Positions 23,984 through 38,900 of a stretch of DNA of 64,000 bases are shown here, piece by piece (the stretch's first letter is position 1; every line of letters begins with the position of its first letter). The stretch lies in contig JBAMJV010001790.1 in assembly GCA_037951105.1 (NCBI GenBank), forward strand, positions 33,962 to 97,961, read 5' to 3'. Source of the DNA: Echinarachnius parma (Eukaryota > Echinodermata > Echinoidea > Clypeasteroida > Echinarachniidae). A program made the translations under genes and the position numbers. The notes beneath the pieces were generated by a model. It was not told where the DNA came from and made no database searches. It saw nothing but the letters and a program-made list of their open reading frames with translations.

Positions 23984-26900
23984 GTAGTGATGGTGATGAT
24001 GATGATTTTGATGTCAAGCACATCATAGAAATTAAAAATCTTGATTCTGCTTTTATTTGTGCGTGATATTTGATTATGCATACATTTGTTGTATCCTGTG
24101 ATATTGATCAAGAAATCAACATACTCTTTATGTATCAAATTCAAGAATGAGATTTTAAAAATTGTAATGTTGTCAGTAATTACATCACAGATATTAAAGA
24201 AATCTCTGTTTTATTTCTCTCACTTCACAGTCGAAAGGGACCCGTGTGACAATGTAACGTGCAACTTTGGTGCATCCTGCGTTACCGATGGCAACACATG
24301 GGTGTGTCTATGTCCTGAGATCTGTTTGGAGGTCTACAGTCCGGTCTGCGGGAGCGACGGGATGGACTATGGGAATGAGTGTGAACTGAACGTGGCCGCC
24401 TGCTCGCTGGGCAAGAACATTACCATCGTCTTTCAGGGCTCTTGCGGTGAGTTCTAGATTGATATCAATTGTTTGATATTTATTTTGTTGCATTTTATTG
24501 TCAAATTTAATGGAAATTCTTTTTTTTTCACATTGTTACAATGTATAGATATGAAACAATCATAAATGAATACAGAAAATTCAAACAAAATATTACTCAT
24601 TACTTACTGAGTATGTCATGTTAAGGTAAGTTTAATAAATTGACACTTATCTGGTATCAATACTATTATTCTAATAAAGACCTTTTTGGTTGTGCTTAGA
24701 AATAATATTCATGGAGAAATAAGTGCCCGCATAATTTTGTCATGGTTGATTGCTTTGGTTTGTTTTGATGTCATTTGGTCTTTCTCTTTATATCCGCCAT
24801 ACAGATCCATGCAGGGACATTCAGTACGAGGATGCAGTGTGTAAGCTAGATCGTTCGCGGCAGCCCGAGCCGAGCTGTGAGTTTGACTGTACGGCCGAGC
24901 TTTCCACTCCCGTTTGCGGTTCAGACGGGATGACGTACGAAAACGAGTGCGAACTTACTCGTGCGGCGTGCTTGAGCAATCTCGAAAACCAACTCATAGT
25001 GTTCACAGAAGGAGTCTGTGAAATAGGATCACGTAAGTTTATTTACTTCTTGCAATCTTGTCATTTTTGTATGGAATACTTAGATTTCCTCTAATCTTGT
25101 TTTTGCATGCAACTTTTATAAAAATTATTCTTCGACTCCAAAGATGACTAGATCATGTATAATCCAATCCTACACAGATCCGTGTGAAGATCAGATGTGC
25201 GACTTCGGACTGTGTGTCACCGATTCATCTGGCGTGCCGCAGTGCGTGTGCGTGGGTTGCCCAGATATCTACGTTCCGGTGTGCGGGAGCGACAGCGTAA
25301 CGTACAACAGTCGATGCCATCTTGATCTTGCCAGTTGCAACAAAGAGGTCCTTATCACAGTGGTGGAAGAGGGCACTTGTCGTAAGTTGTTGTACTCTTC
25401 ATTTGCATTTTTTAAATTTTAGTTTGTTGGTCGTTTGTTTGTTTGTGTGGAAGTGATGGTGTAACATACATTTGTACCACAGCCATCTTGATTTCGCTAG
25501 CTTCAAAAAGGGTTTGAAGGTTTTTGAAGAGGGTATATGCCTATTCAAAGTTGTTTTATTTATCTTTATGTGTGTGCTTGTTTATTTGTATGTTTGTTTG
25601 CGTGGAAGCGATGGTGTAACATACATTTGTATGTTTGTTTGCTTGAAACTGTTATTATACTGTACTGAATTCAAACTCTTGTCAATGTGTAAAACTTCTT
25701 AACATTTGACCTTCTTTATGCCATCCTAGAGCCCAAGAACAAGTGACAACCTGCACAACGCCAGCATGCGAAGCAACAGAAGGTGTTTTAACGCCAGTCT
25801 GAACAGACAATGTAGACTTTGTTTGTTACTTATGTTTGTTTGTTTGTGTGTGTGTGTGGAACTTTGTTATTACTAAACTAAACTAAAAACCTGTTTCAAT
25901 GTGTTTAATAAACTTCTTTACATTTGAACTCTTTCTGCCGACCCACAGCCCAAGAACAAGTGACAACCTGCACTACACCAGCGTGCGAAGCGACGGAAGG
26001 AGCGCTCACACCGGTCTGCGGAACAGATGATGTAGACTACCCAAGCCTGTGCGCTCTACAACAGGCCGCTTGCGACCAGGATAAGACTATTGAGGTCGCC
26101 TCAAATGGTTTCTGTGGTAAGTGTTGAATTCTATACTTATCTATAGGTAAAGTTTGAATTTAGATAGAGTTAGATTTTGAAGTGTTGAAGCAAGAAAATA
26201 AGTGAATTGCATTTGTGCTAAAAATTCTACCAACTATATTTTCAAAGTTCACATATTCATTTAATACACTAATGATAATTTCCAGATTGACATAAGATTA
26301 GTTACTGAGAAGTATTGATTATTGACTATTTCATTGTAAATACTTTTATGGAATAAGCCATTTAGATGAAAATATTCAATTTCTGAAATACCCCTTCCAT
26401 GTTTTTGTTCACGTAGACAAATGCAACGAGGTGGAGTGCATTCTGGGGGCATCGTGTCAGATGCGTGCCGAAGGACCCACATGTGTCTGCAGCGACCACT
26501 GCGAAATGGTCAACATGCCCGTATGCGGGTCAGATGGCGAGACATACGCCAGCGAGTGCAAACTGAACGTGATGGCCTGCACCAATCAGAAGAACATCAC
26601 GGTTGTCTCATACGGAAATTGCGGTGAGTAATCCGGGCTGCAGAGCCTTGATTCAATAATGAATAATAATTATCGATGTAGCGCTGAATGCAGGGTTGCT
26701 ATTAAACACTGTACCATTGTTTAAACCTTGTGTTCCTATGAAGTCCAAGACAGATTGTTTCAATAAAATGTATCAGAATTTGTCTTAGTTGTGTCCAACA
26801 AAGCAACTATAACCAAATCTGTCTATTAAAGAAGCTCTCTATGTCTATAGCAACCAACCTGCCTAAAGTGGCCACCAAAAGTGGTCATCTGCAGTGAAAA

Positions 26901-29900
26901 GAACTGAAATAGATCCTGTCTATAGAGGTCATATATATCAAATTAAAATAATCAATTGCCATGATAGGCATAGTATAGCGTAAAAACTAAGTATGGCTAT
27001 CAGGACTTGTGTTCAGGACTGGTGCCAAAAATACTCCGGCTCTGTTTAAAGGAGAAAACATTGTTTCCCTTTAGCTCTTTATTGTTCTTTTGTGTTTAAT
27101 TCGAGAAAGCATATTATACTAAAATTGTGATGTCTGGAATGGGTTAAATGAATGGTGTGCAAGTTTCTATTCCTAATCTCCACAGTTCTGTTTTCTGTTT
27201 GATTCAGACCTTTGTCTTGGTGCCATGTGTTAGTCCTTAACATTTTATTATTTTGAAAAGGATAAATGAATGGCATGCAAGATTCTTTCCTAATCTCTCC
27301 TTAATTCCGGTTTTCTGTTTGATTCAGACGACTGTCTTGGCGTCACGTGCCGAACCGAAGACTACAACGAGGTTTGCTACCAAGGCGTGTGCGTCTGCCA
27401 GGAGTCCTGTGCGCTTGCGCGTGCGGAAGAGGACAACGTGTGCGGAACGGACGGAAAGACCTACGACACGCTGTGTGCCATGCAAGCTGAGGCGTGCGTG
27501 AGCCAATCCAACCTCTCCGTGGAAAGCTATGGACCTTGCGAAAGTAAGCATATTTCTTTGTATGTCTGTTTTTTATTTGCTTTTGGTTTGGATTATAGCT
27601 ACAGTGACAAAAGTCTGTCCCACATTAGTCCCTCCATTAGGACAAGGATGCATGTACCAGATACTTACACAGGGCTTGACACTAGCACTTGCCGATCGCC
27701 TGGGGCAAGTAAAGATTGATGCCTGGCAAGTTAAATTCCATGAATGGTCTAGTTTGGTTGCCTGATCGGGAAAGTAGCAATTCTGTTCAACTATGAGAGA
27801 AAAATGTTAAGTTCTCCTTTTGTGTAAATCCCATCTAGAAACAAGGGAAACATTTTCCAAGCAAATCGAGCGACCTAACGCAATTCATTTTTCTTTTGTT
27901 TCCTGTATTCTATTGTAATGTGTGTTTGTGCAGTATTGCTCACAATTTTGTTAGGTTTCCTCATAAATTTAGTACAAGGCCCACCAGGTCTTATATATAT
28001 AGGCATGGGTTAGTACTTGGTTTCCATTAATTGCCACCTCAATATATTATTTTTTTTGGACAGACAACTGCCGAGGTGTGGTGTGCAATACTGAGCTGTT
28101 CAACGAGGTGTGTTACTATGGTGTGTGCGTCTGCCAGGAGTCATGCCCGACATCGCGGTCAGAAGAGGACAACGTGTGCGGAACAGACGACGAAACATAC
28201 GACACGATCTGCCACCTGAAGGCCGCGGCGTGCCGGAGCCAGTCCAACCTCACCGTCGAGGCCTATGGACCCTGCGAAAGTGAGTCAACATTTCCTTTCT
28301 AGCGTTCCACTTTCCATATTGATTTATTTGTGCATGTTTTCTTTGCGATAAGTTTAAAAGAAGAGTTGAAAGAGAACATACACTGCAAACTTCAAGGCAA
28401 TTTAACCTTATTGACCAAAGAAGCCATCTGGACATGGCTGCAAAGAGCTGTAGTCCTTTTCTGCTTTTTAAAAATATTATTTCATCATATCAATTGTTGT
28501 CTGACCTGCTATGTACAGCTGGTTTATATTAGTGAGGTGTACTTTTAATGAATTTTTTACCAAATAAATATCTTTATTTGTTGTTTTGTCTGAGGTTCTG
28601 GAAGTGGAAGCGGCACCATCCCACCAGAAATCATCCAGGTCTGCGATGACGTCTCGTGCGGCTTTGGTGGAATATGCCGCCCTCTATCTACGGAAGAGTA
28701 CCAGTGCGTCTGCAACTTCAACTGCCCGGCTGTGCGGTCGCCAGTATGCGGCACTGACAGCGTAACCTATGGCAACGATTGTCAGCGCCGTGAGGCTGCG
28801 TGCGAGCAACAGGCTAGCATTATCCTGGAGAGAGTTGGGACATGTGAAGGTATGTTTGAGAATGCGATTGAATGTGTTAGAACAAAGACACACATAAAAG
28901 AAAGAATGGCTTATTAGAGACATTTTGTTTAGCTGACTTGAATTTGCCTATATCTTTCAACTACCCGGCCATGCGATTGCCCTGTCTGCAGTACAGATGG
29001 CATAACCTAAAGGAAAAGACTATCAGTGTATTGTATTTTGTATTATCAAATTGATATTCATAAAAGAGAGATTTTTTTATTTAGCGTCCTTCCTCTAGAT
29101 ATTGAGATCGAGCTATGGGGAAATTCCCCTAGTTATGGAGGGTACATGGGAGTACTACACCTGTTTTTATTTCACTAAAAACAATGCATCTAATTATCAA
29201 TATTCATCCTTCGTATTATCTTTTAACATTGACAAGATAATGGTACATTGTTTTCATATCTCCATCTAGATATTGAGATTGAGCGGTGCGATGGGGAGAG
29301 CCCCCTAGTTAGGGAGGGGACCACGGACCTCTACACCTGTAACGAGGATAACAGGGGGGAGGATTGCCCCTCGGGCAGTTACTGCCACATACACCCCCTT
29401 GGAACATTCTCTGTCTGCTGTCCGGGTAAGGAAAACATTAACAAGAACAGTCACAATAACTGTTGTGGTATATCTTTCATGTTTTTTTTTCTAATACTTG
29501 AACTAAAGCACTAGCTGTAGACCTTTGATATAAGTCAATTTTATATCTTCGTTATTATCTTATGATAACTTTTTAATAATAGTGGTATTTCTATGATGAT
29601 ATTTTCATTGATCTTCACCAATGTAATCTAATTTTTGTGCAGAGTTAACTGTTAACATTGACTGTAGAAATCCAATGTGTAATGATCAGGAATTTAGATA
29701 GCTGCCTTGCATGTTGATCACTTTAGAGAAGATATAACATATTAATCTGCCTCAGTGGCTAAATGTAAAACAGTGCATTGACTTTTGATATAAACCGAAC
29801 ACAAAAAGTAACTTCACCCCTAAGTAATTGCCCATAATTTCATAGCCGATTATTGTTTCAAGATATCATCCTGCCACAATATTGGCACAGTTGTTATGTT

Positions 29901-32900
29901 CGATATGTGCGAAAATCAGAGACATTCATTACTTTATGGCTGAATGAGCACAGATTAAAGACAAAATGGCCCAATTCAAAAGTCACAAGGTATTGCGCGT
30001 GCCTGTACATTGTTGTGAATCCGCACATGTGGTGGAATGCATTGATCATGGTTTATGAAACAATGCTGTTTGATATTCCATTCATTTTGATTTTTTGATG
30101 GCATATGTGGTAAAATGCATTAATTGCAATTGTAAAACAGTGCATTTTTTAATTTTCCAACTCTCAATAATTTGTAATGATGATAATACTTTTGCGAATT
30201 TTGAAATATGACTATTTTTTATGTAATGTGTGCTCACTCAACCATGGATTAATGGTTACCTCTTATTTTTGCACATTGTTTTCCTAACTACCATATGGAT
30301 ATATTGGCAAGACGAAATCTTGAAACGATTCTTGGTTATGAAATTATGGGCAATAGCTTATGGGTGAAGTTACTTTTTGTGTTCGGTTTAGTTTGATGAT
30401 TTTATTAAGAGTTGTTCTTTTGGGGGCTATCATATACCAACAAATATAGAGAGAGTCAATATATGGCCTAAATTTTCAATCCTAGCAGAATCTTCTTCAG
30501 AGGCTAAGTGACGATGATACATACAAAAAATATATTATGTTGATCTGTGCTGTGAATTGATGTAAGATTGACTGATACTTTTCTTTTAATAGTGTGATTT
30601 AACAAATTTTGTTAGCTTGGCCACTGACTTTCATTATTGATAAAAACTATCTCTGGTGATTTTCCTACAGTTATAAATATAATTCTCAGAATAAAATTGA
30701 TCAAATTATTTCTTCTCTATATGATAATTTCATCCTATATATTGGTAATATTAAAGGTAAAATTATTTATACCATACATGTATATGGTTCATATAGTTTT
30801 TAGAATAATATTAAATGTAGTAGTATTTAGATGTAGTTTAGATACCATTTGATAGTTTTAATATGTTCATTCAGTTGACTAACAAGATACATTTTGGTAT
30901 TTTCTCCTCCCTTCTCTCCCCTCCTCCATAAACCTTTCTCACTCCATACTTTCCATTTTATTTCACATCATTCTGACAATCATTTTATTGTACCTATCAT
31001 TTCATTTCTGAATATTGAATATTTACGTTACCAAACTTATTCATTTTATTTATGTGTCCATTTAATCTTCCATATATTCCATTTACTAATTTTCCATTTT
31101 TGTGTTCTTCGTCTGGTTTTCTATTTGATGTTAATAAACAATCATTACACATCTTCCATTCCACTTTCATCTTTTGTTTTTTCATCTTTCATCTATTTAC
31201 CTGTTACTTAATCACGTAAACGTGTCTCTCATTCGTTCCATCATCCAACCTCTTTCATTGTTTTCTTTTCATCTTTCATCTTTTCATCTATTACTTTGAC
31301 ACTCGTGTCTTTTCTTTGTTACATCATCTGGTCCCTTCCAATCCTACTATATTTGTCTTTCTTTATCTCTCATCTTTCTATTTGTTACTTCTTCCAATCC
31401 TCTTTTATCTTTCATCTGTACTTTGCCACTGATTTGTGTCTCGTTCATTCCATCATCTGTCTTCTCTCAATCCTCATTTCATTGTCTACTAATTTTGTAC
31501 TTGTTTCATCGTCTTCTTCACAATCACTTCATTTGTCTGTCTCTTTTTACTCTTTTTCACTCTTGTAAATATCCCATTGGTTTTGACTTACCCGTCTTTC
31601 ATGCTTTTCACATTTTTTGTGCACTTTCACTCTAATTCGTTTGTGCCAATCCACACACTCCACCCCCGTCCCTTCTTGTTACTATTCTTCTTTCTCCTCC
31701 CACCATCACTCACTCTATATCATCCCTTGGATATCGACCATGCACCGCCACCCATTCGACTTGGTTACTACCACCACGTTGGCTTCTGTAGTCAACATCC
31801 CAGGTTGGTGTTTCAAATTGTTGGCAACTTTTTTCCAAAAAAAAATTGTTTTACTCTTTTGTTAACAGAGCAAAATAAGTTTTACATTTTGGGGATGCTA
31901 GATAGGCAAGTTGTGCGATAATGGTAACAGAATAAAATGGTTTTAAAGATTAATTTGAGATTCACCACGGGTGGCAAAATATTGTTTATTCATTTGGCTG
32001 CTAGATTAAAACTTGCTACTTGCGACTTTTTGAAGAAAAGCAAATTCAGATTTGTATTATTGAGATGACAAAACAAGTATTGTTTTGGAGGCTGAAGAAC
32101 TAAAAAGCATATTAAAGACAAAATTTATCCCTATTTGCTTTATAATTTTTGGCTATTTGAATACAATGACTATTAGTTTGAACAAGTTTTGTTACATGTA
32201 TATTCTCTGAAATTCTCATTTTTCTTGCCAATTTTTAATTCGAAATTGATTATGTGTTTTTGGTATTTGAAAAATTGTATTTAAAGTGCACGAAACAAGC
32301 ACTTCTTTTAAAGTGCTTGTTTTTTTAACAAGTGACTCGATATACTGTGCACTACACATTTAAAAACACATTTTGACGTGTAATTCTGAAGACAACCTAT
32401 TTCTCACTAGTTTTTCCAGTCTAGAAACTTATAATTACTCCACCGTAAAATAAGAATATAGACTATAGACATCAACATATTTTTCCTGTATAAAAACAAA
32501 ATATATTTTCTGAACAACCTTATAACATCAATCACATATTAAATGGGGAAAATAGCCAATAATTGGGCACTGGCCACAAACTAGGGTGCTCTCTAGCTCA
32601 GTTGGTTAGAGTGCTGGTCTAGCAATCATAGCTTCAAGTCCCATCGGAACCCGATTCTTTGCTTTGTTCATTTATTGAATTTATCTTGTCAGTTTTCCAT
32701 GTTAATTATTTATTACTATCAAGTATTTATTAGATATTACTTGGAATAACGATATCAACTAAATTTCATGATAGATCAGCTTGTTCAGTAGTTGTACATT
32801 AGATTTAGCTGAATCACATTATAGAGTATTAGTGATCACATTGATGAGTTAATGGTGATATTAGTGGCATGCTTAATTTAATATAATACATTACAGTATA

Positions 32901-35900
32901 ACATAACTGATACAGATTTACTGACAACTCACATTTGTTTCAAAGTGAAATAAAAGAGATCAAAATTAATATTGAAAGAAAGAAAAGAGGGAGAGAGAGA
33001 AATGAGAGATAAAAGAGAGAGAAAATGACAGAGAAAGAGGGAAGGGGAGATAGCGAGAGAGAAACAAAGAGTGCAATTGCAATCAAGTACAAATTAAATA
33101 TTGTATAATCCACTCAAAGAACCAATTATTGAATAATGAACACACTTTTGTGCAACTGCAGAATGATGGTTATTCATTTTTCTGTGATTTTCTTTTGTAT
33201 TTGTTAGTGAAGGGGTTAAGAGTCTTAATTCTAATATTAAATTCTTGTTGTTTTTTCTAGGAAATGCGACCCGCCCCTGTCTGGACTCTGAGTTTGGCTG
33301 TTGCCCTGACAACGAGACAGAGGCACTGGGAGAGAACTATGAGGGCTGTCCAAGTGAGTTTACTTTAAAGGGAGCTTATCTAGTGACATTGTCAACATCC
33401 ACAAATCTTACTTCATCTTACTCACATACCTCGTTGTATTCATATTTATAAATACCAATAGAGGCATTGAACAGGTTTTGATTTTCTGAGTTTCCCTTTA
33501 TTATAAAGATATCAAACTTTTTTCAACACTTTGTTTAATAATAGCATATTTACACTGACCATGAAAGCTGGGTATTGTATGCATAAATCTCCACCAAGTT
33601 TTGCTTTTGCTTTTGCGTTTGCTTTTTCTTACTTTTAGTTTCTTCTATTAATATGTAAAGTCCTTTCAAATATAATATGCAATTGGTAACGCTTTGAAAT
33701 TTTCTCCCACAGGTAAATGCAATTGCAACGAGCTTGGATCATATTCTAAATACTGCGAGCCAGTGACCGAACAGTGCCCGTGCAAGCCCGGTATCGGCGG
33801 CAAGAATTGCGACCGATGTGAACCCGGTTTCTACGACTTCTTAGCTTTGGAACAGAACAGCGCCGGTTGCAAACGTAAGTCTTGGATTGGAGCCTCCGTC
33901 TGGGTCTTGTGGCTGTTGTGTTACTCAGGAATAAGTGGGTTTGGGGTTCAAATATAGGTAAACGCAACAATAATTGTGACCGTTTGTGAACCAGGTTTGT
34001 CTGATTTCCTGGCATTGGAGCAGAACAGAGATGGTTGTAAACGTAAGTCTATGATATGGTTTTGTCTCTAGAGTTCCAGTGGTTTGTGCAAGGAGAATAC
34101 GGTTTCTAATTTATGTTACCCCTTAAAAATGAAACATCATGTCTGTATTTAGCTTGCGGTTGCAATGTTGGGGGATTGCAACAATTGCAACCAGATGACC
34201 AGTGCGTGCAGTTGTGTGCAAACAAAGTCAAATGTTATCTAGAAAACTGAACATTAAAGTTGTTCCTTTCTAATAAACATAAACATAACAATTAAGCATG
34301 GGTTCAAAGATAACTTCATGAGGATCTAAAATGATGTTTCTTCTTCCTCCTTTAGCATGCGGTTGCAATATTGGAGGATCGCGGCGTGACGACTGCGATC
34401 AGACGACCGGTGTGTGCAGTTGCAAGAAGGGTGTGGACGGAGATAAGTGTAACATCTGCCCAACCAGTCAGGTTATGACTCCTACTGGATGTGTGACCGG
34501 TAAGCTACAAATTAACTTTTTTTTGCCTTGTTGCCCCAAACCTGAATCCTGTTGGTCCTAAACAAAGAAAAACCATTAACAATTCTCTTATATTTGGTGG
34601 CCCAAAGCTAATTTCTACTGCCGGCTTGTGCTTATTTTCAGCATTGAGTTTTAAAGCAATATGGCTGGAATTCACAAAGGAGGTTTATGTTTTAAACTAC
34701 TATGAAATACCATTTGTAAACAAGTACAAAGTGGAAATCACATTTGCTAATGTCTACTTAAATGAAACAGCTGTAGGTGATTTTGCTAGCCAATGTTAAT
34801 TGTTAAGTGTTTCATTATTCCTGACAAAAATAGTATTATTACTTCTTTATCAAGTTTAAAACAAATTGATATATCCCATAATTAAATGGTTCTATAAATG
34901 TATATAAACCTACATGTATATGCAAATTATATTATTGTTCTATAAATGAAATTCTTTATTTGAATACAAATGTTATACAGAAGAGACAATGCCAGAAGTC
35001 AACGGTATCACGTGCGCGGAGCTGACTTGCCGTTTCTACGCGCAGTGCATGGAGGGTGCCATGCAGGGCCAAAACGCAACGTGCGTCTGCCCGAGCTTGG
35101 AGTCGTGCGCCAACGAGAACATACCCGTGTGTGGAGACAACAACATGGCGTACGGGAGCAGATGTCAGCTTGAGGTGGTTGCGTGCCGCGAACAGAAGAA
35201 TCTGATGGTGAAATATGAGGGTGCTTGTGAAAGTGAGTGTAATTGTTTAATTTGTTGTTTACTTTGTTATTAATAATAATTTCACATACATACTCAAATC
35301 AACAATCTTTATGTAAAACTTGCGCAAGTGAATCGTATTTACTTTAGTTTTTAATAAGATTTGTTTTAAGTCTTTACATGAAGCATTTTGTAGAGCATCA
35401 TTAACCTGTAGTTGGATGTTTTAGAATGTTTCAGCAAATAACTTCCATTCAATGATTATCAGTGCCTTTTGAATGTTTTAAGCGGATAAATGGGGCCCTA
35501 CAAAAGCTGTGGATCATCATCAATTATGTTATATTATTTTGTACATACTGTTTGGGACCTATATAACACTATTTTGTAATTTTACCACCAGCTACTGTGC
35601 TCACTCCAACACCGCCCCAGTCGCACTGCCAGCAGGCACAATGGGGCTGTTGCCACGACAACCAGACACTAGCAACAGGTCCCGACGGCGCCGGTTGTGA
35701 GCACTTGACCGAAGGTACCACACCCGAGGCGGGTGACACGTTCGGCGTCAGTTCTGCAATGGAGCTGCGCCTAACAACCACTATTGGTGCAATGGCTACC
35801 ACAGCTGGTGTTACTGACATGGTCACTGATGGTGTCACTGTCAGTACAACCCTTGGAGCCACTGATGGATCTTTGTCTAGTACCATGAGTGGTTCTTTGT

Positions 35901-38900
35901 CTAGTACCGTGAGTGGTTCTGAAGCCAGTACCATGAATGGTTCCACCAATGGTATGGCTGCTACAGCTAATAACATTGTTGGTTCCACGGTTGGTACCAT
36001 GGCTCCCACGGCCGGCACCACGATCGGTACAATGGCTTCCACAGCCGGTACCACGGTCGGTACAATGGCTTCCACAGCCGGTACCACGGTCGGTACAATG
36101 GCTTCCACAGCTGGTACCATGGTCAGTACAATGGCTCCCACAGCCAGTACCACGGTCAGTACAATGGGTTCTACAGCCGGTGACACGGTCGGTTCCACAG
36201 TTGGTTCCATTGCCACCACAGTGGGTACTACAGCCAGTTCCGCTACTACTACTGCTACTACTTCTGCTGCTGCTACTACCGCTACAACAAAAGTTTACTC
36301 CACCTCCTCTACCACTACCACATCTGCCACTACCACCTTTAGCACTACTGTCTCAGTGTCACCCTTTGTAACAACCGCTTATACCACAGGTGTGCATGCT
36401 TGCTTCCATTCTTTTCTTTTGATTTTGCACGTCTTTTCTTTTAAAGAAATCCATAAATGTATTTAATGTTTGTTTGCTAAGGAATGTAAAAGTGGATATT
36501 TGTTATGCCATCGTCAACAGAGCTTAAAACGTAAATTGAATGGAAACTTTTTAAGTTCCCAAAATGCCAACTAAATTTCTGCAAATTCTCATAAAATATA
36601 CTAGAGTTCGAAATTCCAGGGATTCCCTTTTGGCTGCGTATAGTCAAAGATCACTTGAGTATTAATTTCGCAAACTGTATATTTCTTCCAAATGATGGTA
36701 TTTTTTATTATAAGGCTAATTTAATGGTATAGCTTGTGTATTTTCTTGCTGAATATATTGTTCTTGCAGAAGAGCGAAAGCAGCAAATTAAAAACAAAAT
36801 TGCGTTTACAGAATTCGTGTAATTTTCAATTTGTATCCTATTTCATGTCTCTGTTAAAAGTGGACAACCTGCAATCAAAGAAATATTCACTCTTACATTC
36901 TGATTATTTTCAATAATGATTAATCTAAATATAAATCTTAATCATATATATTTTCATTTTGTGTAAACTAATTGTCCAAGAGGATAATTTCTGAAATAAT
37001 TAGATGTTTTAGAAGAACTTCTATTATTTTATGGTTAATTTGAAAATGTAAAAAATATGTCATTTCAATTATGTTACTATCACATACTGCAGGCAAATGT
37101 TAATCTGATATTCTCACATTTCTTTATTTTTAAAAAAGAGTAGAAGTTCAGTTATTGAACAAGGTGATACATAATAATATAGGAAAACATATCTTATTTT
37201 GACAATCCAAACATGACAAAATTATATATCCTTTGATAAAGGTTTAACTATACTTCTCAAACTACAGAAATGCTTGTTCTGAAGTTTTCAACTTGAACAT
37301 TCATTCAAGTGTTAATAACCATTTAGTAGAGATTAAATATGAAAGATTCCTTTTTAATAAGTTTCTCAACATCTTAGAGAGATCTCTCTTATGACAAAGT
37401 TTCCAACATAAATGCTTGATAATGTCTCAAAATATGTATCAATCACATATATCTCTTTCATGAAAAAATCCTAATTGATTTTAAAAGTTTTAAATGAAAA
37501 GGACAATATAAGATAATTGATTCAGTCTTCAACTTTTTCTGTTACAAAGAAGTGGTACAGGTTTTGTAAGTAAATGGCTTTGAATGTGTTTTTTAATGTG
37601 TTTTTTTTTCTCCTAGTAATCCTTTGTGTAAAAGTGTTTGTAATGATGTTGATTTAAGTGTTTCTATTCTTTCTCCGGTATTGCAATAATATTGTAACGA
37701 TTTTATCCAGACCTGTGTGAGACAACCTACATATTGCAAGTTTCTTTTTTGCTATGAAGATTATCAATATCTGCTCATTTATATAATATTATAATGCTTG
37801 ATACATATTTAGCATACATATAGATTTTACATTACATTGTAAGAAGCTTGAATATTATTTTTCAATTTATCGCAGCAATAAAAAAAATATTGTTTATTTA
37901 TCCATTTTCGGTCATTTATACTCTGCCAATTCAAATTTACAAAATTATTTCATTTTCAAATTTTGTTTTAATTTAATTTAGCATTCAAATCAAAACAAAA
38001 CCCAAATATTAACACTTGCAAAAAAACAAAAAGTAATCAAAATTCACATTTCAGTTTTAATTTTCTACTCCTTTGCACCCTTTATAATTTTCCTTTTGAG
38101 TTGTGCTCAATTTTTGTTTGATACATATTTTTGTTTGCATTTTCAACTTGTGAACAATTTGTGATTGAAAGTGTCATAGTGTAATATGTATAAAATGTTG
38201 AGTGCATGCAGTGCAATATATAGTTAATCTACATGTATGTGTACCATCATGATTGGAATACGTTTTAATAGTGTTCTTGCAATTGTGCACAACTTTTGTT
38301 ACCAATTGACTAACTTTTTTTGATTTTACATCTTTTTCAACTATTAAAAATAAACAAGTTAAACATTTTAAAGTCCAAAGTCAAGAAAATTGAATTAACC
38401 CTTTCAAAGTGTTTTGGTTTTGCTATAAGGTGCATTCTCCATAGAATGTAGACCAAACAATTGAGGCCAAGACCTGAAAAGCTTACTCTTCACAGAATTA
38501 TTATTTCTGTCATGATGGTACAAAAGTTTGATTATTTTTTCTTAAAAATCAGTGTGGTGGATGGAATAAAGTTTGTAGAGGAGATTGTTTGTAGAGGAAA
38601 TATGCGATTGTAAAAAAAAAAAAAAGAGTGTTTTTGCAAATGATGTAGACAAAATGCAGCGTCAACATTTTAGTAACAAAAATTAGATTCTAAGAAAAAA
38701 TATCTAATCCTGATTGCAAAGCGTATGATAAATAAGTTGTGTGATATAGATGAACCTATATTGTGTGATTTAACAATATCCCAGTCTTACTATTGTACAA
38801 TTATGCTACTTATAATAAATTTAGCAAGCCTTTTATATACGAAGTTATTTTTGCCAGAAATTTGAAGTTAAATGCTAGGCTTGTATATTACAAAAATAAA

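Larger units (their letters stand above)
31721..33260 (+). other. AGRN: 3' part of agrin intron 11
   Basis: AT-rich apart from the tRNA-like sequence at 32585 and the GA tract at 32960. No exon seen. Confidence 0.7.

Noticed and set aside
23806-24144. Minus-strand poly-Ile frame and plus-strand poly-Asp frame
   Set aside because: Translations of the (GAT)n microsatellite.
32585-32656. Functional tRNA gene
   Set aside because: The A box is good but acceptor and T stems do not pair; more likely a SINE or tRNA relic.
35569-36219. Long minus-strand frame (216 codons) opposite the Ser/Thr exon
   Set aside because: It is the antisense of the 30-bp coding repeat; Val/Ala/Pro repeats mirror the sense units and no gene structure supports it.
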